Source: Oceanicola sp.
GTDB taxonomy: Bacteria > Pseudomonadota > Alphaproteobacteria > Rhodobacterales > Rhodobacteraceae
Assembly: GCA_017792405.1 (NCBI GenBank)
Contig: CP051231.1
Location: 2,316,150-2,380,149 of the forward strand
Length of the DNA stretch: 64,000 nucleotides
Direction of reading: 5' to 3'
Shown: positions 18,733-27,579 of the stretch, piece by piece
Layout: every line of letters starts with the position of its first letter
Position numbering within the stretch: the stretch's first letter is position 1
The notes under the pieces: generated by a model
Database searches by the model: none
Told to the model about the DNA's origin: nothing
Seen by the model: only the letters and a program-made list of their open reading frames with translations
Position numbers and translations under genes: made by a program

Positions 18733-18807
18733 AATCCGCCCCCATTGTCCCCGGTTCGGAAACAGTAACGCCCTGAAACCCCACAGGGAAGCACCGGCAA
18801 ACCGGCC

Positions 18808-19815
18808 CTACCCGTCCTCCCGCGCCGCCTCGCTCCGGCCAAAGAGACCGGTGAGCGCACGGCGCACCAGCCCCGTCACGCTGGGCCGCCTGCCCTCGCC
18901 AAAGGGCAGCGGGCGGCACACCTCCATCGCGGCCACACCGACCCGCGCGGTCAGCGCGCCATTGATCACCCCTTCGCCGAACCGGCGCGACAGCTTACTC
19001 AGCACGCCGCCGCCCGCGACCGAGCCGATCAGGTCATCCCCCACCGCCACAGCGCCCGTGGCCACCAGATGCGCCAGCACCGTCCGCGTCAGCCGCCAGC
19101 TGCCAAGCACGCCCGCTCGCCCGCCATATACCTCGGCGATCCGCCGGATCATCCGCATGTTGGAGGTCAGCGCGGTGAAGACATCGGCCAGCGCCAGCGG
19201 CACCACCGCCGTCACCGTAGCCACCTGCCGCGCAGCGGCCTCAACCTCGGCCTGCGCCGCGGCGTCGAGCGGCACCAGCAACTCGCGCTCGGCGAGGGCC
19301 AGCAGGGCATCGGCGTCAAAGGCATCACCCCGCCGCTCCGCCAGCCGCTCCCGGCCCCAGCGCGTGTCATCCCGCGTGGCATAGAGCCGCTCCAGACGGT
19401 CCACCACGCCCCGGGCCGCGCCCAGATCGCCACTCACCAGCGCCCCGGCGGCCGCCTTCTGGAGCCCATCGAGCCGCGCCAGCCGGGCAAAGGCCGCGAG
19501 CTCGCGCAGTGCCATGACGGCAAGCGCCAGCAGCGTCACCGCAATCAGCACCGTCGCCACCCAGCCCAGCACCGGGCTGCGCTCCAGCAGCCGCATCACA
19601 AAGTCCCATGCCGCGACCGAGACCACGAGGCTGACCACGCCCGCAAGCCCGGCCCAGAACAGCCGCGCAATCCGGCTGCCGGGCCGCGCCGAGCTCACCG
19701 CGAGCCGCTGCATCGCCGCGGGCCCCTGCGCCACCTCCGGCACCGGCGGGGCTTTGTCGGGCCCCGGCGCATCATCCTCTACCTCAAAGACCAGCGGCCC
19801 CGATTTCTCGCTCAT
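18808..19815 (-). CDS. ycjF: YcjF family (UPF0283/TIGR01620) membrane protein
   Basis: This 335-residue protein has an acidic N-terminus, two membrane segments (about residues 54-76 and 86-108) and a C-terminal DUF697-like region (SVAGGGVLSKLSRRFGEGVINGALTARVG). YcjF is encoded beside YcjX in proteobacteria, often linked to phage-shock and envelope stress. The ATG at 19815 overlaps the ycjX stop by 4 nt, so the two are co-translated. The pair's biochemical role is not settled. Confidence 0.9.
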   Translation of the reverse strand: MSEKSGPLVFEVEDDAPGPDKAPPVPEVAQGPAAMQRLAVSSARPGSRIARLFWAGLAGVVSLVVSVAAWDFVMRLLERSPVLGWVATVLIAVTLLALAVMALRELAAFARLARLDGLQKAAAGALVSGDLGAARGVVDRLERLYATRDDTRWGRERLAERRGDAFDADALLALAERELLVPLDAAAQAEVEAAARQVATVTAVVPLALADVFTALTSNMRMIRRIAEVYGGRAGVLGSWRLTRTVLAHLVATGAVAVGDDLIGSVAGGGVLSKLSRRFGEGVINGALTARVGVAAMEVCRPLPFGEGRRPSVTGLVRRALTGLFGRSEAAREDG

Positions 19816-21227
19816 CGCAACCTGTCTCCGATCAGGAATTCCGCCGCCCGGTCCAGCCGGATATGCGGCGGCCCCTCGCCCGGCGCGAGAGACACCTCCG
19901 CCGGCGCGAACTTCATCACCGCATAATCGCCATCGAGCCACGCCTCGCGCCCGCCCCGCGCCGCGCCCAGCAGCCGCCCCGGATCCGCCGGCAAGGCACC
20001 GGGGTACATCGCCGCCTTCTTGCCCGTTTCCATCAGCGTGCCGCGCACAAGGTCGATCTCGCGGCCCTCATGGCTGCGCTTCTCTTCCGTGGTCGCCCGC
20101 AGAGCGGCAATGCTCATCGCCTGCGTCTTGGCCCCGGCAAAATCCGCCCGGTCCTTTGCCTCGCGTACCAGCGCCTCCGTGATCGCCGTCAGGCTGCCGT
20201 GCTGCTTGTGGTGCAGATGGTCCGCCTTGGTCGCGGCAAAGAGGATCTTCTCCACCCTATGCCCGCCAAGCAGCCGGGTCAGCCAACCGTTTCGACCGGG
20301 TTTGAACGCGCCCAGAATATCGGCCATCGCCTGCCGCAAATCCTCCAAGGCCTTCGGCCCCGCATGAATGGCACCCAGCACATCCACCAGCACCACCTGC
20401 CGGTCGATCTCGGCAAAATGGTCGCGGAAGAACGGCTTCACCACCGCCCGCTTGTAGGCCTCGAACCGCCGCGCCAACTCCCGCCGCAGCGACCCGCGCG
20501 GTACCTCGCCAGCCGGCAGCGGCGCGAAGGTCAGCGCGGGCGAGCCCTCCAACTCCCCCGGCAGCAGGAACCGCCCCGGCGTGCAGTCGGAATACCCCGC
20601 CTCCCGGGCGGCCTTCAGATAGTCCGCAAAAGCCTCCGAGAGCCGCTTGGCCACCGGCTCCTCCAGCTTGCCCGCCCCGTCCACGGCCTCAAGTGCCGCG
20701 ACAAACGCCGCGCCCTCTGCCCGCGCCCGCGCCTTCTCCAGCGCCTGCGCGGCCCAGTCGTCATAGCTCATGTCGAGCAGGCCAAGGTCCAGCAGCCACT
20801 CGCCGGGGTAATCCACGATGTCCAGATGCACCACCTGCGGACCGCGCAAGCCGCCCAGCAAGCCGCCCGGCTGCACCTTCAGGCTCAGCCGCAGCTCGCT
20901 CACCGCCCGCGTGCTCTCGGGCCAGTGCGGCTCGGGGCCGACCATGGCGGCGAGGTGATCCTCATAGGCAAAGCGCGGCACCGTGTCGTCGGGCTGCGGC
21001 TGCAAATAGGCGGTCTGAATCGCCCCCTCCGCCGCCGCCCGCAGCCCTCCCATCCGCGCCCGGTCCATCAGGTTGGCCACCAGCGAGGTGATGAACACCG
21101 TCTTGCCCGCGCGGCTCAACCCGGTCACGCCCAGCCGGATGCGCGGCTCCAGAAAGCCCCCGGTGACCACATGGCCCACGGTCTCGACGCCCCGCGTCAC
21201 CCCATCAACGATGGTTGAAACAACCAC
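19812..21227 (-). CDS. ycjX: YcjX-family GTP-binding protein (DUF463)
   Basis: The 471-residue P-loop GTPase has Walker A GLSRAGKT near residues 35-42, the DYPGEWLLDL segment near 138 and VDVLGAIHAGPKALEDLR. It starts at GTG 21227, with AAGGGGCAGGT just before it; no earlier or nearby ATG preserves the conserved N-terminus. It overlaps ycjF. The partner relation with YcjF suggests membrane association under envelope stress; this is family knowledge and not shown here. Confidence 0.92.
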   Translation of the reverse strand: MVVSTIVDGVTRGVETVGHVVTGGFLEPRIRLGVTGLSRAGKTVFITSLVANLMDRARMGGLRAAAEGAIQTAYLQPQPDDTVPRFAYEDHLAAMVGPEPHWPESTRAVSELRLSLKVQPGGLLGGLRGPQVVHLDIVDYPGEWLLDLGLLDMSYDDWAAQALEKARARAEGAAFVAALEAVDGAGKLEEPVAKRLSEAFADYLKAAREAGYSDCTPGRFLLPGELEGSPALTFAPLPAGEVPRGSLRRELARRFEAYKRAVVKPFFRDHFAEIDRQVVLVDVLGAIHAGPKALEDLRQAMADILGAFKPGRNGWLTRLLGGHRVEKILFAATKADHLHHKQHGSLTAITEALVREAKDRADFAGAKTQAMSIAALRATTEEKRSHEGREIDLVRGTLMETGKKAAMYPGALPADPGRLLGAARGGREAWLDGDYAVMKFAPAEVSLAPGEGPPHIRLDRAAEFLIGDRLR

Positions 21228-21280
21228 ACCTGCCCCTTTCTCCGTTACAGCAGATACTTAGGGCAGGCGGCGGCCCATGT

Positions 21281-21306
21281 GTAGGGTGGGCAACCTGCCC
21301 CCACCC
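21281..21306. repeat. GTAGGG-type dispersed palindromic repeat, copy 2
   Basis: GTAGGGTGGGCAACCTGCCC followed by CCACCC forms an imperfect hairpin. It sits between the ycjX start and the end of the next minus-strand gene, in non-coding DNA. Confidence 0.65.
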
Positions 21307-21311
21307 GGCTC

Positions 21312-21683
21312 TCAGAGCCGCCCGCTCTCCCACAGCCACCAGATCACCAGCCCGCTGATCAGCAGAAAGTTGAAGGCCAGCCACCCGAGGATGCCCAACA
21401 CAACACCCTTGCGCCGGTCCCCCGGATCGACCGTCTCCAGAAACCGCCGCACCGACTTCTCCGCCTTCGCGATCCGCGCCGCATCATATTGAAAGGCGAA
21501 CTTCGGCACCTCCATCCGGGCCTCCGTGTCGGCGATATAGGCAGCCTCGCGGCGCACCTTCCTCGGCAGCAGCCGCCCGCCCTTGCGCAGCTTCTCCGCC
21601 AGCGTCTCGCCCCGGCGGATGCCCAGCCGCTCGGCCATCATCACCGCCAGCCCGTCCGCCACCTGTTTCACCGGATGTTCCAT
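21312..21683 (-). CDS. Small hypothetical protein with C-terminal membrane anchor
   Basis: This 123-residue protein is basic for its first 90 residues (KLRKGGRLLPRKVRREAAYIADTEARM) and ends in one membrane helix (VLGILGWLAFNFLLISGLVIWWLW). I recognise no family. It begins at ATG 21683, leaving a 76-bp gap to the divergent esterase gene. It may be a tail-anchored cytoplasmic protein. Function is unknown. Confidence 0.72.
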   Translation of the reverse strand: MEHPVKQVADGLAVMMAERLGIRRGETLAEKLRKGGRLLPRKVRREAAYIADTEARMEVPKFAFQYDAARIAKAEKSVRRFLETVDPGDRRKGVVLGILGWLAFNFLLISGLVIWWLWESGRL

Positions 21684-21759
21684 GCCCCGCTTCTATCCCC
21701 GCCCATCGGCACAGAAAACCCCGCTTGAGCCGCCGCGCCACCCGCGCTACCTCCATGCC

Positions 21760-22524
21760 ATGCTGGCCACGACCCATTACGACGGCGCCCCCGGCGCCCC
21801 CGCCCTCCTCATTGCCCACGGCCTCTTCGGCTCGGCGCGCAACTGGAACGTCATCGCCAAGCGCCTCTCCGGCGCCCGCCGGGTGGTGACCGTCGATATG
21901 CGCAACCACGGCCAGTCGCCCTGGGCGGACAGCCACAGCTACGCCGACCTCGCCGCCGACCTCGCCGAGGTGATCGAGGCCGAGGGCGCGCCGATGGACC
22001 TGCTCGGCCACTCGATGGGTGGCAAGGCCTCGATGATGCTGGCCCTGTCCCGCCCCGAGCTGATCCGCCGCCTCATCGTGGCCGATATCGCCCCCGTCGC
22101 CTACGCCCACACCCAAGCGCACCTAATCGACGCCATGCGCGCGCTCGACCTCACCGATCTCTCCTCCCGCTCCGAGGCCGACAAGCGCCTCGCCGCCCTC
22201 GTCGATGAGCCCGGCACCCGCGCCTTCCTGCTGCAATCGCTCGACCTCAAAGCCGACCCGCCCGCATGGCGCTTCAACCTCGACACGCTGGAGCGCGACA
22301 TGCCCGGCATCGTCGGCTGGCCCTCACCCACCGGCGAACACACCGGCCCCACGCTCTTTCTGACCGGCGCCGAGAGCGATTATGTCACCCCCGAGGCCCG
22401 GCCCGAGATCAAGGCCCGCTTCCCCAATGCCCGCTTCGCCAAGATCCCCGGCGCGGGCCATTGGCTCCACGCCGACAAGCCGCGCGAGTTCGAGGCGACG
22501 GTCGAGGCCTATCTCAGCGCCTAA
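21760..22524 (+). CDS. Alpha/beta-hydrolase (YbfF-type esterase)
   Basis: The 254-residue hydrolase has the oxyanion segment HGLFGSARNW, the nucleophile elbow GHSMGG (Ser about residue 87) and the catalytic His in GAGHWLH near residue 235. The layout is that of YbfF-like acyl-ester or acyl-CoA esterases. ATG 21760 is chosen as the first start in front of the beta-strand ALLIAHG; a longer frame upstream is not protein-like. Its 3' end overlaps the next convergent gene by 4 nt. The natural substrate is unknown. Confidence 0.87.
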   Translation: MLATTHYDGAPGAPALLIAHGLFGSARNWNVIAKRLSGARRVVTVDMRNHGQSPWADSHSYADLAADLAEVIEAEGAPMDLLGHSMGGKASMMLALSRPELIRRLIVADIAPVAYAHTQAHLIDAMRALDLTDLSSRSEADKRLAALVDEPGTRAFLLQSLDLKADPPAWRFNLDTLERDMPGIVGWPSPTGEHTGPTLFLTGAESDYVTPEARPEIKARFPNARFAKIPGAGHWLHADKPREFEATVEAYLSA

Positions 22525-22700
22525 CCGGCGATCTGCCGCGCCACCAGCAGCGAAACCGGCACAGCCACCACCGCCCCCGCGGCCGCCGCCATGAGGATCG
22601 GCCAGAGCGTGTCATGACCCGTCGCAAGCGCGGCCACCACAAAGCTGCCCGCCAGGGTGGTGCCGATGAGCGAATACAAAACCAAAGCGAGCCGGATCAT
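22521..22700 (-). CDS. Small two-helix membrane protein
   Basis: The 59-residue protein has two membrane helices (IRLALVLYSLIGTTLAGSFVV and ILMAAAAGAVVAVPVSLLV). The ATG at 22700 has GGAGG six bases upstream, which settles the start against a longer frame. Related short proteins are common in Rhodobacteraceae and are sometimes mislabelled CTP synthetase. Function is unknown. Confidence 0.75.
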   Translation of the reverse strand: MIRLALVLYSLIGTTLAGSFVVAALATGHDTLWPILMAAAAGAVVAVPVSLLVARQIAG

Positions 22701-22777
22701 CGCCAGCCTCCATTGCAACGCGCGTCCCGGCGCCACTCTGCCACGGGCAACACATTCAAACCTTGACATGCGTCAAC

Positions 22778-23065
22778 CTAGGGGCACTTCATCTTGCCCT
22801 TGGTCAGGTTGTAATCGCCGCTGAGCGAGCCAATCGCCACCTCGCAACCCGTCACCTGCTTCACCGCTATCGCCACGGCAGCCGGATAGGTGCGGCTGTT
22901 CGGCCGCCCGAAATTGGTGCGCACGACCTGAAACTCCGGGTCATCCGCAAAAACGTTGAAGGTGTACCCCATGGCCGAGGCCTTGCGAGCCGAATAGCCG
23001 CCCAAGTCCTCCTTCACGGTGTTGCAGCCCGTCAGGGCGATCGGAATGAAAACCAGCCAGCGCAT
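22778..23065 (-). CDS. Putative lipoprotein
   Basis: The 95-residue protein begins with a short hydrophobic signal ending in a lipobox-like LTGC (Cys about residue 14). The mature part is small and mixed (YTFNVFADDPEFQVVRTNFG) with two further cysteines near the C-terminus. I recognise no family. It is on the same strand as the neighbouring small membrane proteins and may share their promoter. Confidence 0.7.
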   Translation of the reverse strand: MRWLVFIPIALTGCNTVKEDLGGYSARKASAMGYTFNVFADDPEFQVVRTNFGRPNSRTYPAAVAIAVKQVTGCEVAIGSLSGDYNLTKGKMKCP

Positions 23066-23108
23066 GGCCCTACCCTGCGCCGCAGAGGGTTAACAAAGCC
23101 CTAACAGC

Positions 23109-23294
23109 TCAGATCTCGCGGATCTCGCGGCTCACCTTCCGCCGTCCGGGCAGCCAGACCCCCAGCAAAACCAGCAGGGCCAGCACAAAGACAATCGCCG
23201 CCAGCCACGCCAGCCCGGTGAACAGCAAGAACAACGCACCCGCCACCGCCATCGCGGCAAGGGCGTAGAGGATCACTTTGGCACGGCTGGGCAT
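23109..23294 (-). CDS. Small membrane protein
   Basis: The 61-residue protein is two hydrophobic helices (LYALAAMAVAGALFLLFTGL and AAIVFVLALLVLLGVWLP) with a basic tail RRKVSREIREI. AAAGGAG lies 8 nt before the ATG at 23294, which supports translation. The upstream region on this strand is the hairpin-rich stretch at 23386-23737, so this gene may have a long structured leader. Function is unknown. Confidence 0.68.
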   Translation of the reverse strand: MPSRAKVILYALAAMAVAGALFLLFTGLAWLAAIVFVLALLVLLGVWLPGRRKVSREIREI

Positions 23295-23385
23295 CTCGCA
23301 GGCTCCTTTGCTGGGTCGCCATCAAAACGCCCCTGCGCCCGCCCGGTTCCCCCCGGCCCGCGCGCCCGCCCATCCCCAATACGCA

Positions 23386-23737
23386 GAAGGCGCCGCGGCA
23401 GAGGTCTCCCCCCGACGCAGCGCCTTCCTGAACAGGCCGGCCTCGCGGCCTTTCTGTTCGCATGCAACCGGCCTCGCGGCCCCTGCATGAGCGGGATCAA
23501 CCCTCGCGGGCCGTCCCCCCTCCGGTCACGGCTTGCGCCCTGCCCGGCCAACGCGCTGGCTTGCCCCCGCCTTCCCGGCGCCGCCTCTGTGAGACTTTGC
23601 CGTTTCGGCCAGTGGCGGCTCTTGCGAACCCGGTGCTCTCAACACGACCCGGCCTTGGTTTGCCCGCTCGGGCGCCCCGTCGCCTCGGCCGCTCCAGCCC
23701 CGAAGGCCCTCGCGCCCCGCTCCGGGTCTTGCGACCC
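23386..23737 (-). ncRNA. Candidate structured RNA: seven hairpins, six with GNRA loops
   Basis: Read on the minus strand, the stretch holds GGGTC-GCAA-GACCC (23724-23737), GGTTC-GCAA-GAGCC (23617-23630), GGC-GCAA-GCC (23530-23539), CCC-GCGA-GGG (23501-23510), then two compound hairpins. Each compound hairpin has a 6-bp outer stem around GGCC-GCGA-GGCC (23461-23489 with CATGCA/TGCATG; 23430-23459 with GAACAG/CTGTTC). A final 8-bp stem GAAGGCGC/GCGCCTTC closes 23386-23427. All six visible loops are GNRA only on this strand, which argues for minus-strand RNA. No protein-like frame covers it, and I do not recognise a known RNA family. Confidence 0.45.
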
Positions 23738-23810
23738 CTTGCGTTAACAAAACCGTCACACTTCCGGCCTGAGTCGGGCAAGGCAAATTTAGGTCCGATG
23801 CGGAATTTCT

Positions 23811-23843
23811 TGGGGATAAACCTCTGGAATGGCTTGTGAATAA
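23811..23843. promoter_or_regulatory. Two DnaA-box-like sites
   Basis: TGTGAATAA at 23835-23843 is the exact complement of TTATTCACA, a consensus DnaA box. TGGGGATAA at 23811-23819 is one mismatch from a second box in the same orientation, 24 bp away. The surrounding 100 bp are AT-richer than the neighbours. The sites lie between the hairpin-rich stretch and the entericidin gene and could couple their expression to DnaA. Confidence 0.4.
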
Positions 23844-23982
23844 CCTGTGACTCGCGCCAAATCCGCCCGCAAAGCCAACCCCTTACCCCCAGCACACCCC
23901 CGCCAATCTCGCAGCCCCCGGATTCCCACGCCGATCAGAGAGTGCTACCGTCCTGAAAAACCAAACGCCCCGGAGCAGCCCC

Positions 23983-24099
23983 ATGACCCGCATCACCCTC
24001 GCCCTTGTTGTCCTCACCCTCCTCTCAGCCTGCGAAACCGTGAAGGGAGTCGGCAGGGACGTGACGAACACGGCAGACGCTGTGCAGAACGCGTTTTGA
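23983..24099 (+). CDS. Entericidin A/B-family small lipoprotein
   Basis: The 38-residue peptide starts with MTRITLALVVLTLLSAC, a signal with lipobox LSAC (Cys17), and continues CETVKGVGRDVTNTADAVQNAF, split here as a short amphipathic helix. This is the entericidin pattern (CNTxxGxGxDV). Entericidins are small envelope lipoproteins, the E. coli pair being a toxin and its antidote. A GGAG site lies about 8 nt before the ATG. Only one copy is present, so a toxin-antidote pair is not supported. Confidence 0.85.
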   Translation: MTRITLALVVLTLLSACETVKGVGRDVTNTADAVQNAF

Positions 24100-24122
24100 G
24101 GAGTGAACCGTGCAGGTTTGAA

Positions 24123-24977
24123 CTAGAGTGGTACGGTACTGAAATCGAACGCGCTCTCTGACAAGACCGCGCGGCAAATTTCAACGCGACTTCCGAACTG
24201 ATCGTACACCCTATCAACAACGCTTGGATCAGCATTGACGCCAAACACTAATCGGGCTGGCGAGAGTGCGGGCACTGTGACGTAACTGGCTGGTCCGTTA
24301 TAATGATCGACGAGCCTCCACTCTCTCTCATAGGCCCAATCTTCAGCCTTAGTCAGGCATAATTTTTCCATCGTCTCCATCGTCGCGACGTCAGGGCTTT
24401 CGCTGCGCTCCATATACTCCAAGAGTTCCAGCGTACAAAGTTGCGGACGACTTGACGAATAGAGCACTTTCAAAGGAAAATAGCTGGTCTCGTCGTCCAA
24501 CTGCCAATTCACATCGAACTCCACGCAGACACCTTGATGGTTATTGGCGTAGTGCGCCCACATCGGGTTATTGTGCAGAATCTCCGAGAAGCAGGCTACT
24601 TTGGACATTGACCTGTGTTCAGCAAACATTCTCTGCGTCAACGCACTCTCAACCTTTGCAGCCGTGACCGGGTTACGGAACTTTCTTTCCTGCCTGCGAA
24701 ACTCTGCCCGAGTCACTTTGCGCCCAGCGAGTTCTGAATATCTTTCACGAGAAATGATTCCCTTCTTTTTACGTCCTTTCACATGACTAACGGTATCCTT
24801 TATTGGTGATTCCTCAACAACAGGGGAAAAGTCATACGGATCATTTAGAAACGCGGCTGATGATAGAAATATCCTTTTCCGCAGCAATGAGTTCTCTAAC
24901 TCATCAAAGAAATAGCTCGTTTCGTTCGATCTAAAGCGATATAGTTTTTTAGGTAGATCGGCGTTATCTATTAACAT
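24123..24977 (-). CDS. DUF2971 domain protein
   Basis: The 284-residue protein has the DUF2971 hallmarks: LYRFRSNE near the N-terminus, FLNDPYDFSP, CFSEILHNNPMWAHYANNHQGVC in the middle and AYEREWRLV towards the end. ATG 24977 is preferred to a GTG at 24989 because the latter lacks room for a ribosome-binding site. The gene is clearly poorer in G+C and uses A/T-ending codons more than its neighbours, which suggests recent transfer. DUF2971 proteins occur in defence and mobile regions; their function is unknown. Confidence 0.87.
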   Translation of the reverse strand: MLIDNADLPKKLYRFRSNETSYFFDELENSLLRKRIFLSSAAFLNDPYDFSPVVEESPIKDTVSHVKGRKKKGIISRERYSELAGRKVTRAEFRRQERKFRNPVTAAKVESALTQRMFAEHRSMSKVACFSEILHNNPMWAHYANNHQGVCVEFDVNWQLDDETSYFPLKVLYSSSRPQLCTLELLEYMERSESPDVATMETMEKLCLTKAEDWAYEREWRLVDHYNGPASYVTVPALSPARLVFGVNADPSVVDRVYDQFGSRVEICRAVLSESAFDFSTVPL

Positions 24978-25025
24978 CGTCGGCGGCACCTTCTCTGTGG
25001 CATTCGAGATTCCAGCGATCTGTCA

Positions 25026-25241
25026 CTAGCGCGCCGCCTTGAGCGAACTGGCCACCGAGATATCCTCGCCCAGCCCTTCCCAATGCAGCCCAAACGTTGG
25101 AATCTCCACCGCCGCCCGCTCCTCCGCACTCGCCCCGAGCAACCGGGGAAACCAAGCCAACGGCACCCCGATGGTGCGCCCGTCTTCCAGCGCCACCCAC
25201 ATCGCGTCGTCGTCGAAATTTACAGAAGTTGCATGGGCCAT
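25026..25241 (-). CDS. DUF2442 domain protein
   Basis: This 71-residue protein carries the DUF2442 pattern: V-F-DD-MWVALEDGRTIGVPLAWFPRLL followed by GLHWEGLGEDISV. DUF2442 proteins often sit next to small DUF4160 partners in putative toxin-antitoxin pairs; no DUF4160 gene is visible here. ATG 25241 starts the conserved part; an upstream in-frame ATG would read through a dispersed repeat. It lies 48 bp upstream of the DUF2971 gene on the same strand. Confidence 0.87.
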   Translation of the reverse strand: MAHATSVNFDDDAMWVALEDGRTIGVPLAWFPRLLGASAEERAAVEIPTFGLHWEGLGEDISVASSLKAAR

Positions 25242-25245
25242 GCCT

Positions 25246-25266
25246 GTAGGGTGGGTGAAACCCACC
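25246..25266. repeat. GTAGGG-type dispersed palindromic repeat, copy 3
   Basis: GTAGGGTGGGTGAAACCCACC forms a stem GGTGGGT/ACCCACC-like hairpin with a GAA loop. It sits immediately upstream of the DUF2442 start. The 14-mer GTCAATGGCGCGTG just after it (25272-25285) recurs at 43698-43711 upstream of the bufferin operon. Confidence 0.65.
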
Positions 25267-25376
25267 AACCGGTCAATGGCGCGTGTGCGAGCCGATGCAC
25301 TTCAAATGCACCGTGTAGGCACACAGTTCCCCACGAGAAACCGCTTCCGCCCACCCGCCCTGAAAATGGCCAGCCT

Positions 25377-27176
25377 TTAGCTGTCCATTTTTAGAGCGCT
25401 AATAAACGCCTCCTGCGGGATATCCACCTTCCCGAACTGGCGCATCTTTTTCTTACCTGCCTTCTGCTTCTCCAGCAGCTTCTTCTTCCGGGTCGCGTCG
25501 CCGCCGTAGCACTTCGCCGTCACGTCCTTCCGAAGCGCGCTCAACGTCTCCCGGGCAATCACCTTGCCACCGATGGCCGCCTGGATCGGGATCTTGAACA
25601 TGTGGCGGGGGATCAGCTCTTTCAGCTTCTCGCACATCGCCCGGCCCCGCTGCTCGGCCCGGTCGCGGTGGACCATCATGCTCAGCGCGTCCACCGGCTC
25701 GTCGTTCACCAGCACCGACATCTTCACGAGGTTGTCCTGCCGGTAGCCCGTCATCTGGTAGTCGAAGGAGGCATAGCCCTTGGTGATGCTCTTCAGCCGG
25801 TCGTAAAAGTCGAACACCACTTCGTTCAGCGGCAGGTCGTAAACCACCATCGCCCGGCCGCCCACATAGGTCAGGTCCATCTGGATGCCGCGCCGCTCCT
25901 GGCAGAGCTTCAGCACGTCGCCAAGGTAGTCGTCGGGCACGAGGATCGTCGCCTTGATCCGCGGCTCCTCCACGTGGTCCACATGGGTCAGGTCGGGCAT
26001 GTCGGCGGGGTTGTGCAGCTCCCGCATCTCCCCGTCTTTCATGTAGAGGTGATACACCACGCTCGGCGCGGTGGTGATCAGCTCGATGTCATATTCCCGC
26101 TCGATCCGGTCGCGGATCACTTCGAGGTGCAGCAGCCCGAGGAACCCGCAGCGGAAGCCGAAGCCCAGCGCGGCGCTCGTCTCCATCTCGTAGCTGAAGG
26201 AGGCATCGTTCAGCGCCAGCTTCTCGATCGCATCCCGCAGGTCTTCGAACTCGGCGCTGTCCACCGGGAACAGCCCGCAGAACACTACCGGCACAGAGGG
26301 TTTGAAGCCCGGCAGCGGCTTGTCGGTGCCCTTCTTCTCGGTGGTGATCGTGTCACCCACCCGCGTGTCGCGCACCTGCTTGATCGACCCGGTGAAAAAC
26401 CCGATCTCCCCCGGCCCCAGCGTATCGACAGGCAGCAGCGCGGGTTTGAACACCCCGAGCCGCTCCACCGGATAGACCGCCCCGGTGCTCATCATCTTGA
26501 TCCGGTCGCCCTTTTTCAGCACGCCGTCCTTGATCCGCACCAGCACGATCACGCCGAGGTAGGCATCGTACCATGAGTCCACCAGCATCGCCTTCAGCGG
26601 TGCCTCCCGCTCGCCCTGCGGCGCGGGCAGCACCTTCACGATGGCCTCCAGCGTCTCCTTGATGCCAACGCCCGTCTTGGCGCTGACCCGGATCGCCCCG
26701 CTGGCGTCGATCCCGATCACATCCTCGATCTGCTCCGCCACCCGGTCGCAATCCGAGGCCGGCAGGTCGATCTTGTTCAGCACCGGCACGATCTCGTGGT
26801 CGGCGTCGATCGCCTGGTAGACGTTGGCGAGCGTCTGCGCCTCGACCCCTTGCGTGGAGTCCACCACCAGCAGCGAGCCCTCCACGGCACGCATGCTCCG
26901 CGAGACCTCATAGGCAAAGTCCACGTGACCGGGCGTGTCGATCAGGTTGAGCACGTAGCGCTCGCCGTCCTCGGCCTCGTAATCGATCCGCACGGTCTGC
27001 GCCTTGATGGTGATGCCCCGCTCCCGCTCGATATCCATCGAGTCCAGAAGCTGCTCCTTCATGTCGCGGTCCTGCACCGTCCCGGTCGACTGGATCAGCC
27101 GGTCGGCAAGCGTGGATTTCCCGTGGTCGATGTGGGCGACGATGGAGAAGTTGCGGATGTGTTTCAGGTCGGTCAT
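25377..27176 (-). CDS. lepA: Elongation factor 4 (LepA)
   Basis: LepA is a ribosome-associated GTPase that can back-translocate ribosomes. G1 is AHIDHGKST at residues 14-22, G3 is DTPGHVDF, and G4 is NKIDLP. The C-terminal region (KRMRQFG-type, [17 protein letters not shown]) is the LepA-specific domain. The 599-residue length is exact for the family. ATG 27176 ([10 protein letters not shown]) is chosen; an ATG three codons earlier is possible. Confidence 0.97.
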   Translation of the reverse strand: MTDLKHIRNFSIVAHIDHGKSTLADRLIQSTGTVQDRDMKEQLLDSMDIERERGITIKAQTVRIDYEAEDGERYVLNLIDTPGHVDFAYEVSRSMRAVEGSLLVVDSTQGVEAQTLANVYQAIDADHEIVPVLNKIDLPASDCDRVAEQIEDVIGIDASGAIRVSAKTGVGIKETLEAIVKVLPAPQGEREAPLKAMLVDSWYDAYLGVIVLVRIKDGVLKKGDRIKMMSTGAVYPVERLGVFKPALLPVDTLGPGEIGFFTGSIKQVRDTRVGDTITTEKKGTDKPLPGFKPSVPVVFCGLFPVDSAEFEDLRDAIEKLALNDASFSYEMETSAALGFGFRCGFLGLLHLEVIRDRIEREYDIELITTAPSVVYHLYMKDGEMRELHNPADMPDLTHVDHVEEPRIKATILVPDDYLGDVLKLCQERRGIQMDLTYVGGRAMVVYDLPLNEVVFDFYDRLKSITKGYASFDYQMTGYRQDNLVKMSVLVNDEPVDALSMMVHRDRAEQRGRAMCEKLKELIPRHMFKIPIQAAIGGKVIARETLSALRKDVTAKCYGGDATRKKKLLEKQKAGKKKMRQFGKVDIPQEAFISALKMDS

Positions 27177-27579
27177 CCGGCTCATATGCTGGGGTTTCAG
27201 CCCCCCGTCAAGCGGCGCCGCAAGGGCGGGTGCAGCCTTGTGAACCGGGCTTTGGCCCCACCGGCCCGCCACGCCACCCCGACGGGCCGGACCCAGCGCC
27301 TGACCTCACGCCAACCAATGCTCCGCGCCTCAACGCCACCCCGTCCACGCGCCGACCGTCAGAGGCGCGCACCTCACACCGCCTCACGCGAGTTTGCGCC
27401 CACTGTTTCCAACCCGCGCACAATCTATTGGCCCCGCCGCGGCCACTGCCACAAGACATGCCCAATTGAATTTTAACCGTTTTCGGGCCATCCTTCGTCC
27501 ATCACGCGCCCGTGCAGCCGGAGAGACATCAGGCACATGCGGCCCGGCATGACCATGTGAGAGAACGAGGCAAGAGCAG
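27177..27579. other. Gene-free stretch upstream of lepA and the 27580 gene
   Basis: The 403 bp separate two divergent genes. Most is GC-rich without a credible frame. An AT-richer patch with TTGAATTTTAACCG near 27467-27481 could be part of a promoter for the gene at 27580, but I cannot assign boxes with certainty. Confidence 0.4.

Noticed and set aside
23811..23843. Chromosomal origin at the DnaA boxes
   Set aside because: Only two boxes, no large AT-rich unwinding region, and none of the usual origin-flanking genes (dnaA, hemE, parA/B).
23497..23895. Arg/Gly-rich frame (132 aa) over the hairpin region
   Set aside because: Composition is not protein-like and hairpins with GNRA loops explain the sequence better.
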